Shown here piece by piece: positions 9,093 through 17,294 of a DNA stretch of 64,000 bases. The position numbers were made by a program, and so were the translations under genes. The notes beneath the pieces were generated by a model. The model was not told where the DNA came from and searched no databases. It was given only the letters and a program-made list of their open reading frames with translations. How positions within the stretch are numbered: the stretch's first letter is position 1; the number at the start of each line of letters is the position of its first letter. The DNA is from CALGDE01 sp964655355 (GTDB taxonomy: Bacteria > Cyanobacteriota > Cyanobacteriia > CACIAM-69d), in contig CAZZMD010000014.1 of assembly GCA_964655355.1 (NCBI GenBank), positions 1 through 64,000 on the forward strand, given 5' to 3'.

Positions 9093-9640
9093 AACGGAAG
9101 CAGAAACGGAAGAGTGGAATGCTAAAGGCAGAAGTAAGAGAGAGTGGAATGCTAGAGGCGGAAGGGTGGAGTGCTAGGGGCGAACTTGAAACGGAATGGA
9201 AGCAGAGCAGTGAAGTGCTAATAGCGGACGTGGGAGGGAGTGATAGCGGGCGTGGAACAGAGTGGAGTGCTGGGGCGGGATTGGAAGGGAGTGGAGTGCT
9301 AGCGGCGGAAGAGTGAAGTGCTAGAAACGAACGCGGAAGGGAGTGGAGTGCTAGCTGCGAAAGAGTGAGGTACCAATAGCGGACGCGGAAGGGAGTGGTA
9401 ACGGACGTGGAACGGAGTGGAGTGCTAGCTGCGAAAAAGTGGAGTGCTAATAGCGGACGTGGGAGGGAGTGATAGCGGACGCGGAAGGAAGTTGAGTGCT
9501 AGCTGCGGAAGAGTAAAGTGCTGAAAACGGACGCGGAAGGGAGTGGAGTGATAGCGGACGCGGAAGGGAGTGGAGTGATAGCGGACGCGGAAGGGAGTTG
9601 AGTGCTAATAGCGGACGTGGAACAGAGTGGAGTGCTAGGT
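9093..9640. repeat. Degenerate minisatellite
   Basis: About 0.55 kb of imperfect tandem repeats with the core GCGGAAGRGAGTGGAGTGCTA. Two unit kinds alternate: a shorter one (GCGGAAGAGTGAAGTGCTAG-like) and a longer one opening AGCGGACGCGGAAGG. The cleanest part is three successive 27-bp units at 9527-9553, 9554-9580 and 9581-9607. Both strands stay partly open as low-complexity ORFs, but neither has a convincing start or a protein-like composition. It sits between decayed genes and wecB. The stretch 8961-9092 before it shows nothing recognisable. Confidence 0.85.
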
Positions 9641-9982
9641 GTGGATGTGATTGACTCACACCATTGATAGTAGGGATGAGAAAGAGGGCATTCAATGGGG
9701 TTAGCGCAATCTTCAAAATCCCTTCTCACTGTGAATTCCGCTTCATCTTGGGATGCAAAATTTGAACCCTCTATGAAGGGTTGACGAAGCTGCCCCTAGG
9801 TCGTCAGAGGGGGTGAAGCGTTAACTGGGGGAGTTTCGGAGCAAAGGGGAGGTCTGTAGGTATGATGAAGCCAATTTGAAGCGTCCGTTGGGAACGCCTC
9901 AGGGAAGACTGATTCGTTGTGGGGGCGTTTTCCCTCCCCAGGGTTGAGTCGTTTTGAAGCGTAATTTGAGAGCAAGGTGGCA
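9641..9982. other. Intergenic region upstream of wecB
   Basis: No gene is seen in about 340 bases. It presumably holds the wecB promoter, but no clear -35/-10 pair could be assigned by eye. Confidence 0.5.
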
Positions 9983-11140
9983 ATGAGCAACAGCCCATCC
10001 CCATTGAAAGTGTGCATCGTCCTCGGCACTCGCCCAGAAGCGATTAAGCTGGCACCGGTGATTCGGGCATTTCAAGGCGATCGCCGGTTTGATACCCAGG
10101 TCATTTTGACGGGGCAGCATCAGGAAATGGTGGCCCAGGTGATGGGGTTGTTCAAGCTCGAGGGCGATCGCAATCTCAACATTATGAAACCGGGTCAAAC
10201 CCTAACGGATATCACCTGCGGCAGCCTCCAAGGATTAGAAAAGTGCTTTGACGATCGTCAGCCGCAACTGGTGATTGTCCAGGGGGATACTACGACGGCC
10301 TTTGCGGCAGGGTTAGCGGCGTTTTATCGGCAGATCCCTGTGGGCCACGTGGAAGCGGGACTCCGCACCGACAATTTATATAGTCCGTTTCCCGAAGAAG
10401 CGAATCGCCGGCTCATTTCCCAAATTGCCCAGCTTCACTTTGCCCCCACCCCCCTGGCCGTGGAGAATTTGCAAAAGTCGGATGTTATTGGCACTATCCA
10501 CCAAACGGGCAACACGGTTATTGATGCCCTGCTAACGGTGGCGGATCAACAGCCCGCCTGTCCGGTGGATCCCATTGAGGGCACCGTCAACGCGGGGAAA
10601 ACCCTGGATTGGGACGCCCATCGGGTGCTGTTAGCAACGGTGCACCGTCGGGAAAACTGGGGTGCGCCCTTGGGGGATATTGCCCACTCCTTCTTGACCC
10701 TGCTGGAAAAATTTGAAGATACGGCCCTCCTGCTGCCCCTGCACCGCAATCCCAAAGTACGGGGTCCCCTGACGGAAGCATTGGGGCAACATCCCCGAGT
10801 CTTTTTAACGGAGCCGTTGGATTATGGCGCTTTGATTGGGGCGATGCAGCGGTGCTATCTGTTGTTGACGGATTCGGGAGGCTTACAGGAAGAAGCCCCC
10901 AGTCTGGGCAAACCCGTCTTAGTGTTGCGGGATACGACGGAACGACCGGAGGCGATCGCCGCAGGAACGGCGGAATTAGTCGGCACGGACCCCGATGTGG
11001 TCATCCCCAAAGCATCTTTATTGTTGAGCGATCGCACTGCCTACGACACCATGTCCCAAGCGGCGAACCCCTTTGGCGACGGTCAAGCCTCCCAGCGCAT
11101 CGTCGATATCTCCGCTAATTATCTGGTGGACTCCAACTAG
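9983..11140 (+). CDS. wecB: UDP-N-acetylglucosamine 2-epimerase (non-hydrolysing)
   Basis: Interconverts UDP-GlcNAc and UDP-ManNAc in the cytoplasm, supplying ManNAc-type sugars for surface glycans. 385 aa, usual for the family. Seen motifs: GTRPEAIKLAPVI, GQHQEM, GDTTTAFAAGLAAF, HVEAGLRT, PEEANRRLISQIA, TVHRRENWG, and the UDP-binding stretch LLTDSGGLQEEAPSLGKPV followed by RDTTERPEA. I prefer the ATG at 9983 (AAGG 6 bases upstream) to the GTG at 9977. It converges with the glycosyltransferase gene on the other strand. A WecA-like gene at 45.7 kb could share the same glycan pathway (inference). Confidence 0.95.
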   Translation: MSNSPSPLKVCIVLGTRPEAIKLAPVIRAFQGDRRFDTQVILTGQHQEMVAQVMGLFKLEGDRNLNIMKPGQTLTDITCGSLQGLEKCFDDRQPQLVIVQGDTTTAFAAGLAAFYRQIPVGHVEAGLRTDNLYSPFPEEANRRLISQIAQLHFAPTPLAVENLQKSDVIGTIHQTGNTVIDALLTVADQQPACPVDPIEGTVNAGKTLDWDAHRVLLATVHRRENWGAPLGDIAHSFLTLLEKFEDTALLLPLHRNPKVRGPLTEALGQHPRVFLTEPLDYGALIGAMQRCYLLLTDSGGLQEEAPSLGKPVLVLRDTTERPEAIAAGTAELVGTDPDVVIPKASLLLSDRTAYDTMSQAANPFGDGQASQRIVDISANYLVDSN

Positions 11141-11184
11141 TGACTCCGGGCGATCGCGCCAGTGTTATCGCAGACGCCTAACCC

Positions 11185-12354
11185 TTAGAAAATCACCATA
11201 GACGGCGTCTGCTGCGTCGATAGAATCTCCTGCGCCCACTCTGCGGCGATAGTCTTCCAGGAGAAATAGTCCCTCGTTTGGGCCTGCATCGTCGTGCGCA
11301 TCTCCGCACTGGACGCATCATCTGCCATCGCCTTGAAGAGATAAGCAAACCACTCCTGCATACACTGCTGCTTGGCTTGCGCAGACAGGGTGACCCAATT
11401 ATCCCCATCCTGCGTCGTCTTATACCCAAATATGACCGTGTCCTTCAAGGCCCCCGTGGGAATTACAACGGGAATCGCCCCGGCAATTTGTGCTTTCATC
11501 GCCGTAATGCAAGATGACTCAGGGAACAGGCAAGGATAGGCCCACACGTCGGCTTGGCAGAATAGCCGCGCCACATCCTGATGGCTCACACGGCCATGGT
11601 GATGGACGCCGGGCTGCTCGAAGAGCTGATTGATCATCGCTTTGTACTCCAGCCGCTGAGCCCGTTGGGTCGGATCCGCGACCCGCTCCGTTTTGGAATC
11701 AAAAATATTCCAACCGTAGAAAACATCTAACTCCGCAGCCGGAAACTGTTGTTTAATGTGCGGCCAGTTCTTGAGCAGAATCGACAGGCCGCGATCGTAG
11801 TCTGAGCCATAGACCAGTCGATGTCGTTGCCGAGGGGTATCTAAATAGCGATCAATGTCCTTCAGGTTGACCCCATTACGGGTCCGAAAAATTTGGTGGT
11901 CAGGGATATTGGGATAACAGGATCTAGACCACGACGTTAACGGCATAATCTTGTGGAACACATTACCCATGTAAGGCAGCACCTCGGCTTCGGGGGGTTG
12001 ATTCTCCATCCACAGGTAAAGCCTTTCCGCCTTCAAGCCCCGTCGAACGCAGTCGATCGCCGCATCGTGGCTCAGAAAAAATGCAACATCAAATTCCGGC
12101 GCCTGGGCGGGATCAAAATTTCTGGCATCAATCCACTGCACACCGCCATACCGCCCCGCTTCATCGCCACATAGATTAACGACAGTGATGGTAATGGGAT
12201 AGGAAGAGTCCAACTCCCTCGAGATATTAATGACCGCTTCCTCTGTCCCCGGGATTCCGGTCTTCTCTGCCAAGGGGGACCAAGTGGCGGGAACAAAGGT
12301 CGTCTTCTCCACTGGGGCGCTCGCGTAAATGAGCATCGATTTGCCGTTATCCAT
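11185..12354 (-). CDS. Group-1 (GT4-like) glycosyltransferase
   Basis: 389-aa protein with the outline of a GT-B glycosyltransferase: an N-terminal half with no signal peptide, then RLVYGSDYDRGLSILLKNWP (first strand of the second domain), HGRVSHQDVARLFCQADVW and the nucleotide-sugar site WAYPCLFPESSCITAMKAQ. In the usual E-x7-E motif the second Glu is Lys here (E-SSCITAM-K), so activity or donor binding may differ. Donor and acceptor cannot be told. It is convergent with wecB, 44 bases apart, in a small glycan locus. Lone glycosyltransferase genes of this kind are common in cyanobacteria. Confidence 0.75.
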   Translation of the reverse strand: MDNGKSMLIYASAPVEKTTFVPATWSPLAEKTGIPGTEEAVINISRELDSSYPITITVVNLCGDEAGRYGGVQWIDARNFDPAQAPEFDVAFFLSHDAAIDCVRRGLKAERLYLWMENQPPEAEVLPYMGNVFHKIMPLTSWSRSCYPNIPDHQIFRTRNGVNLKDIDRYLDTPRQRHRLVYGSDYDRGLSILLKNWPHIKQQFPAAELDVFYGWNIFDSKTERVADPTQRAQRLEYKAMINQLFEQPGVHHHGRVSHQDVARLFCQADVWAYPCLFPESSCITAMKAQIAGAIPVVIPTGALKDTVIFGYKTTQDGDNWVTLSAQAKQQCMQEWFAYLFKAMADDASSAEMRTTMQAQTRDYFSWKTIAAEWAQEILSTQQTPSMVIF

Positions 12355-12725
12355 TACTCCAATTCACCAGAATCACTATTGCGGCTTTACATCAAGCCAA
12401 GTTTGCGGCTAGCCCTTGTTCCAAGCATCCCATGGCAGGATCAGGTGCCATGATAGGGCCTTACGGAGAAGGGGGACAAGGGACAATCAACGCCGCCCAG
12501 GGCAGCACCGATCCGGGTCTCTCCTCTCGCCGTCAGGTCCCAAGCGGATATCTATCCACACCATCCGCAAGCCAGTGCAAATCGCGATCGCCCAGCGATG
12601 AACTTCATCGTACTGATCCCCGTTGTGCTAACTGACGGTCTCCCAGCAGTTATGATTCCCTTTGCTGTCAATTCCCGGATCTGGGAAAAGACCGTCGAAA
12701 AGGGGGGTAAGTCGCGCTGAGTGTG
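12355..12725. other. Intergenic region between divergent genes
   Basis: About 370 bases between the minus-strand glycosyltransferase and the plus-strand TPR gene. It must carry both promoters. Apart from a HIP1 site and a small hairpin (TTCCCGGATCTGGGAA) before the TPR gene, nothing is recognised. Confidence 0.5.
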
Positions 12726-14477
12726 ATGCTTATGAGTCCTGACCGCTCCCTTACTCGTTCCGTTGTGCCCTTGATGGGGGCTGCCCTAGCCGCTGGTGTT
12801 GTGGGGGCGGCCGATGCTGCCTACACCCAACCCCCCGTGGAGTCCGATGGGGCGATCGCCTCACCAGCGGAAAACATTACTGAATCTTCGCCGGCCTTGG
12901 CGGAAGACCTGGAGGGTTTAGCCCAGCCGGAAGCGATCGCCCTCGACGTTTCAGAGGCATCGGCATCGGCTCAGCCATTAGTTTTAAGCCAGGTCAATCA
13001 TCCCAGCCCGGCCAGTACGATGGCGCTGGTGGATGAAAACCCATCCTTCGGCTCCCTGGGGACAACCTTGAGCTGGCTGATGATTGTGGCGGGGCTATGC
13101 CCCCTGGTGGCGACGGGTACCCTATGGGCAATGCGGCGGCGGGTCATTCAACACCTGGTTCAGTCAGTGCGCGATCGCCTGACGGAATTAGGGGAGTTGG
13201 ATCGGCAAGTGTATCGGGCCCAGCGTCGGGCCAACCAGTCCATTGATGGGTTGGAAGAGCGCGTCAAGCAGGTGCGCGGGGAAGCCCAGGAGTTGATTTA
13301 TCAGCTTCAGGATGAGGTGGAAAATGTCCGCGCCAGCGCTGAACAGGAGTTGACCGTTTTTAAGGCGGAGCTGAAACGGCGGCAGCACCTGGCCCACCAG
13401 TATGCGGACCAGTTCAACAGCGCCCTGGATGAGGATCGAGTGGCGATCGCCCAGCGCATTGCCGAACTGGAGCATGAGTTTATCTCGGATATGCAGGTCC
13501 TAGCGGGGCAGGCAGAAACCAACAAGGCGGAGCTGCTCGAAGAATTTATTCAAAATGCCCCGGCAACCCTGGTGGAGCACCTCCAGCCCCAAATCCGCGA
13601 TGAACTGAAGGCGATCATCAAAGAATTGAAGCTTGCCCCTAACGCCAAGCAATCGATCCTCACCTTCCCCAACCAGGATCCGGCGGCAGCCTCCTTTGGC
13701 ACCGCCCCCACCAATCCCGTGGAGGAAGGGGAACGTTTGGTGCGGGCAGGGCAATACGATGCCGCCCTGCAACAGTATGAGAAAGCCTTGGAACAAGATA
13801 GTCGCTGCTATGAAGCCTGGCTGGGCAAAGGGGTGACCCTGGAAGCCCTCCAACGCTACGAAGCCGCGATCGCCGCCTATGATCGGGCGGTCAATATCAA
13901 ACCTAATGACTATGAAGGCTGGTATAACCGGGGTCTCGTCCTGGGTCGCCTGGGCAAATATGACGATGCCATGACCTCCTACGGTCAAGCCCTGGTCATT
14001 GCCCCCAGCAATCCCAACCTCTGGCTCCACCGGGGTATTATCCTCGCCAAACTCAGCCAATATGAAGCGGCCCTGGAAGCCTACACCCAGGCGGTCAACC
14101 TAAAACCCGACAGCCATGAGGCCTGGTACAACCTAGCCAATGCCCAGGTCCGTCTCCAGCGAAACGACGAAGCCCTCACCGCCTACGAGCAAGCCCTAGA
14201 GCATAATCCCCGCAACACGGGCGCTTGGCACAATCGGGGCATTGTCCTCAGCAAAATGGGGCAGTTTGAAGGGGCGATCGAGTCCTACCACGCCGCGATC
14301 GCCCTCGATGACCAGGATCCCGAGACCTGGTATAGCTGCGGTAACGCATTGGCCCACCTGGGCCGCTACGACGAAGCCATCGACGCCTATGACCGGGCGA
14401 TCGCCCTCAAGCCTGCCCATGACCGAGCCCAACGCAATCGCGAAGTCGTGATGGGACAACTGGCCGTCATCCACTAA
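12726..14477 (+). CDS. Membrane-anchored coiled-coil TPR-repeat protein
   Basis: About 583 aa. The N-terminus has a hydrophobic stretch (VVPLMGAALAAGVVGAADAA) that looks like a signal peptide, an acidic/Ala-rich linker, and a transmembrane helix near 115-137 (LSWLMIVAGLCPLVATGTLW) followed by basic residues. Residues about 140-290 are a long charged coiled coil. From about 330 to 575 there are roughly seven 34-residue TPRs (for example YEAWLGKGVTLEALQRYEAA and AWHNRGIVLSKMGQFEGAIE). Such proteins are scaffolds; the partner is unknown. Starts at 12723 (GTG), 12726 and 12732 are all possible. A strong terminator follows. Confidence 0.85.
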   Translation: MLMSPDRSLTRSVVPLMGAALAAGVVGAADAAYTQPPVESDGAIASPAENITESSPALAEDLEGLAQPEAIALDVSEASASAQPLVLSQVNHPSPASTMALVDENPSFGSLGTTLSWLMIVAGLCPLVATGTLWAMRRRVIQHLVQSVRDRLTELGELDRQVYRAQRRANQSIDGLEERVKQVRGEAQELIYQLQDEVENVRASAEQELTVFKAELKRRQHLAHQYADQFNSALDEDRVAIAQRIAELEHEFISDMQVLAGQAETNKAELLEEFIQNAPATLVEHLQPQIRDELKAIIKELKLAPNAKQSILTFPNQDPAAASFGTAPTNPVEEGERLVRAGQYDAALQQYEKALEQDSRCYEAWLGKGVTLEALQRYEAAIAAYDRAVNIKPNDYEGWYNRGLVLGRLGKYDDAMTSYGQALVIAPSNPNLWLHRGIILAKLSQYEAALEAYTQAVNLKPDSHEAWYNLANAQVRLQRNDEALTAYEQALEHNPRNTGAWHNRGIVLSKMGQFEGAIESYHAAIALDDQDPETWYSCGNALAHLGRYDEAIDAYDRAIALKPAHDRAQRNREVVMGQLAVIH

Positions 14478-14504
14478 CGTCCCCCGCGACACCCCCAACA
14501 CCGC

Positions 14505-14538
14505 AAAAGCAGCCCATGGATAATCCTGGGCTGCTTTT
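14505..14538 (+). terminator. Rho-independent terminator after the TPR gene
   Basis: A perfect 12-bp inverted repeat (AAAAGCAGCCCA / TGGGCTGCTTTT) with a 10-base loop. The T-run on one side and the A-run on the other make it able to act in both directions. It lies between the plus-strand TPR gene and the minus-strand HU gene. Confidence 0.9.
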
Positions 14539-14549
14539 GTAGTAAATGC

Positions 14550-14600
14550 ATTAATGCTTCCGATATCCACACTAGAGGCGTCAATATCGGAAGCATCAAT
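14550..14600. repeat. Second inverted repeat next to the terminator
   Basis: The arms 14550-14566 (ATTAATGCTTCCGATAT) and 14584-14600 pair over 17 bases with one mismatch, with a 17-base loop. There is no T-run, so it may be an RNA structure or protein site rather than a terminator. Confidence 0.75.
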
Positions 14601-14683
14601 ATCGAATATTGCCTTAGAACAGCCTGGGACATCCCATTGAGGCTGATTGGCGAATCAAAAACGGAATTATCGCGATTTCAGGA

Positions 14684-14956
14684 TTACTTCACAGCATCCT
14701 TCAACGCCTTACCCGCCACAAATGCGGGCACATTAGCCGCCGCAATCTGAATTTCGGCCCCGGTCTGGGGGTTACGTCCCGTGCGGGCGGCACGGTGGTT
14801 CACCTTAAAGGTGCCAAAGCCAATAAGCTGCACCGGATCCCCATCCTGTAGGGATTCTTTGACCCCCTCGAGGATCGATTCCAACGCAGCCTTAGCCTGG
14901 GATTTAGACATGCCCGCCTTTTCAGCGATTTGGTTGATCAAGTCAGTTTTGGTCAC
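14684..14956 (-). CDS. HU-family DNA-binding protein (copy 1)
   Basis: A 90-aa nucleoid protein that bends DNA as a dimer. The family signature is present (GFGTFKVNHRAARTGRNPQTGAE cut short here: GFGTF, then RAARTGRNPQTG), with an N-terminal helical half (TKTDLINQIAEKAGMSK) and the C-terminal ending KALKDAVK. It starts with GTG at 14956. A second HU gene lies just upstream on the same strand (15158-15430). The two proteins share the DNA-arm region but differ in the dimerisation helices, so they could form homo- or heterodimers (inference). Confidence 0.95.
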   Translation of the reverse strand: MTKTDLINQIAEKAGMSKSQAKAALESILEGVKESLQDGDPVQLIGFGTFKVNHRAARTGRNPQTGAEIQIAAANVPAFVAGKALKDAVK

Positions 14957-15157
14957 GGTGTTTTCAGGTAAATTTCGCGGTTTAAATCGCAGTTAGCGGG
15001 CTCAATTCGCTTAATCAACGGCAGACTCAGTCAGCCAGCCCCAGTCAATGGGCAGGGGCCGACGTAGCCAGTCGAGACTCCATCAAAGCCCCATTTGCCA
15101 AAAGATAGGACATCAGCCCGCCATAACAGGCCCATGCACCATCTGATAATTCACGGA

Positions 15158-15430
15158 CTAATTCACGGCATCCTTGAGGCCCTTACCGGGCTTAAAGCCA
15201 GGAACCTTTGCCGCCGCAATTTGAATTTCAGCGCCGGTCTGGGGATTACGCCCAGTGCGAGCCGCCCGATCGCGAACGGAGAAGGTACCAAATCCCACCA
15301 GAGAGACCTGATCCCCATCCTTCAGCGTCTCCGTAACCGCTTCGATGAACGCATCGAGTGCCCGTCCCGCGTCCGCTTTGGTGATGTCTGCATTTGCCGC
15401 TATTTTTTCAACCAATTGCGTTTTATTCAC
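15158..15430 (-). CDS. HU-family DNA-binding protein (copy 2)
   Basis: 90 aa, same length and fold as the neighbouring HU. The arm motif RAARTGRNPQTGAEIQIAAA is identical to copy 1 over most of its length. The N-terminal half (NKTQLVEKIAANADITKADA) is clearly different. It starts with GTG at 15430 with GGGGGT upstream. The 201-base gap to copy 1 means they may have separate promoters. Which one matches the main cyanobacterial HU cannot be decided here. Confidence 0.95.
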   Translation of the reverse strand: MNKTQLVEKIAANADITKADAGRALDAFIEAVTETLKDGDQVSLVGFGTFSVRDRAARTGRNPQTGAEIQIAAAKVPGFKPGKGLKDAVN

Positions 15431-15954
15431 TTCCGACCCCCATTGGATGTTGGATTGTTAATTAATGATGGTTGTGGTGGAGTGGGCATCATGTTGCGCT
15501 TGCCAAACCACTCGCAAGACAGTCTTGTTATAGCTGATGTGTTTTGGGGCGTCAACCACGAAGCCAGTAATTACGGGCTATCCAGGCGAACAATGTCATT
15601 TTTATCGCCATCCTTTAGCCATCTCCCCGGAATTGCATCGGCGCGATCGCCCCAACCACCGAGGTCTCGCCGCGATCAGGGGGTCATCCAAGCGTTCCAA
15701 AGGGGGAGTCATCGTGCGTTCCCAGATCCCCTGAAAGCAGCGCCCTAGACGGCTGCGAGTCATGGCGATCCCGAAGACATCCCCCTCTTAAAGAATCTGT
15801 AGAAAAGGCCACATTTAGTGTTTTGTCAGCAATTTGCAACGATTCCCACACTTCATGTCTAGATCCTCTATATTTGACACTCCAGTATATTGAACACTCC
15901 AGCCTGACCATCGCTTTGTTCCTCTCCCAGTCCTGACCTGTAGGTGCTGAATTA
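15431..15954. other. Intergenic region between divergent HU and CobO-like genes
   Basis: About 520 bases with no supported gene. Reading frames through it have no protein-like features. It contains HIP1 sites and a 9-bp direct repeat close to the CobO-like gene, listed separately. Confidence 0.55.
15877..15902 (+). promoter_or_regulatory. Direct repeat upstream of the CobO-like gene, possible operator
   Basis: ACACTCCAG occurs at 15877-15885 and again at 15894-15902, 17 bases apart, within AT-rich sequence (CTCTATATTTG, GTATATTGA) some 50-80 bases before the start codon. The position fits a promoter or activator/repressor site. No known regulator motif is recognised. Confidence 0.35.
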
Positions 15955-16509
15955 ATGATTTCCCAAATCGATACCCTCACTCGCACCAATCAATCCCTAC
16001 CCCTGGTAGAGGAGCATTTTCACCGAACGGAGGGATTGGTTCAGGTCTTTACTTACCCCAAACGACTTTTTCCGGTGGATACGATCGCCCAGGCGATGCG
16101 ATTGGCTGGGCACGGCACGCCGGTCCTATTGGCCCAGTTTATGAAAGGGGGGATCAAACAGGGGATCGAGCATCCGGTATCCCTGGCGCAGCATTTGGAT
16201 TGGGTCCGGGGAACGTTGGTGCGGAGCATTGACCCCACGGAGGATGAGTTGGAGGGGGACGAGGTGGCGTCGATTCAGACCCTGTGGGGATATGTGACGG
16301 AACAGGTGCAGGGCAATTATTACGATGTGGTGGTGTTGGATGAATTGAGTGTGGCGGTAGGGCTGGGGGCCATTTCCCCGGATGAAGTCTTGGAATTTCT
16401 GGAAGAGCGTCCGGACCATGTGGATGTCATTTTCAATGGGCCGACCATGCCGGAATGGCTGTTGGCGATCGCCGATCGGGTCACGGAAGTACGCCGACTA
16501 CGGCATTAG
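15955..16509 (+). CDS. CobO/BtuR-like P-loop-fold protein lacking a P-loop
   Basis: 184 aa, related to ATP:corrinoid adenosyltransferase. The family pattern AMRLAGHGTPVLLAQFMKGG is present, as is YDVVVLDELSVAVGLGAI followed by a Pro/His-rich ending typical of BtuR (LEERPDHVDVIFNGPTMPEW). Where BtuR has the glycine-rich GNGKGKTT loop, this protein reads VFTYPKRLFPVDTIAQ, with no Gly and no GKT. It is therefore unlikely to bind ATP in the standard way, and adenosyltransferase activity should not be assumed. It lies 86 bases before dcd on the same strand. The role is unknown. Confidence 0.75.
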   Translation: MISQIDTLTRTNQSLPLVEEHFHRTEGLVQVFTYPKRLFPVDTIAQAMRLAGHGTPVLLAQFMKGGIKQGIEHPVSLAQHLDWVRGTLVRSIDPTEDELEGDEVASIQTLWGYVTEQVQGNYYDVVVLDELSVAVGLGAISPDEVLEFLEERPDHVDVIFNGPTMPEWLLAIADRVTEVRRLRH

Positions 16510-16544
16510 GGCAGCGGCACTACGGCATTAGGGCAGCGGCACTA
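16501..16544. repeat. 22-bp perfect tandem duplication over a stop codon
   Basis: The 22 bases at 16501-16522 are repeated exactly at 16523-16544. The first copy carries the last codons and TAG of the CobO-like gene, so the second copy is a downstream duplicate of that 3' end. Confidence 0.95.
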
Positions 16545-16595
16545 GGGAAATAGAAATAATCGCCAGACAGGACGGTTGAGGACACACGGGACGCC

Positions 16596-17192
16596 ATGAT
16601 TAAGAACGACGAGTGGATTGCCAAGATGGCGGCCCAGGGCATGATTACGCCCTTTGAGGATCGATTAATCCGACGGGTCTCGCAGGATGGTGGGGGCGAT
16701 CGCCCGGTGATTTCCTACGGGCTCAGCAGCTATGGCTACGACATTCGCCTATCGCCGAAGGAATTTCGGATCTTCCGCCATGTGCCCGGCACGGTGGTGG
16801 ATCCCAAACATTTCAATCCCCGTAATCTGGAATCCACGGACCTCCAGGAGGACGAACACGGAAAATTTTTTATTATTCCGGGGCACTCCTACGGGCTCGG
16901 CGTAGCGCTGGAGATGCTGGAGGTGCCGCCAACGGCCACCGTTATTTGCATCGGGAAATCGACCTATGCCCGCGCCGGGCTGATTGCCAACCTAACGCCG
17001 GCGGAGGCGGGATGGCGCGGGCATCTGACCCTGGAATTTTCCAACTCCAGCCCGGCGGATATGAAAATTTATGCCAATGAGGGCGTGGTGCAACTGCTCT
17101 TTTTTGAAGGGGAGCCCTGCCAGGTGTCCTATGAGACCCGCCAAGGGAAATATCAAGATCAACCGGAAAGTATTGTGATCCCTCGGGTTTAG
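16596..17192 (+). CDS. dcd: dCTP deaminase
   Basis: Converts dCTP to dUTP, the precursor of dUMP for thymidylate synthesis. 198 aa, normal length. Visible: ISYGLSSYGYDIRLS near the N-terminus, the nucleotide-binding stretch GKSTYARAGLI, and the catalytic region TPAEAGWRGHLTLEFSNSS, whose Glu acts in deamination in the family. thyX follows about 100 bases downstream on the same strand, so two steps of the dTMP route are neighbours. It cannot be seen whether this enzyme is mono- or bifunctional (DCD-DUT). Confidence 0.95.
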   Translation: MIKNDEWIAKMAAQGMITPFEDRLIRRVSQDGGGDRPVISYGLSSYGYDIRLSPKEFRIFRHVPGTVVDPKHFNPRNLESTDLQEDEHGKFFIIPGHSYGLGVALEMLEVPPTATVICIGKSTYARAGLIANLTPAEAGWRGHLTLEFSNSSPADMKIYANEGVVQLLFFEGEPCQVSYETRQGKYQDQPESIVIPRV

Positions 17193-17294
17193 ACCTTAGA
17201 AGCACGTTAGAAGAAGAAGGGCAGCCTGGTCCTATCAGTCTGGGAGCCATTGGGACGGGGCAAAGAGCCTGAAGAGGAGTCGAACGAAAAATCT

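Noticed and set aside
9093..9640. Repeat array considered as CRISPR
   Set aside because: Units are directly joined or separated by other repeat variants; there are no unique spacers of constant length and no cas genes.
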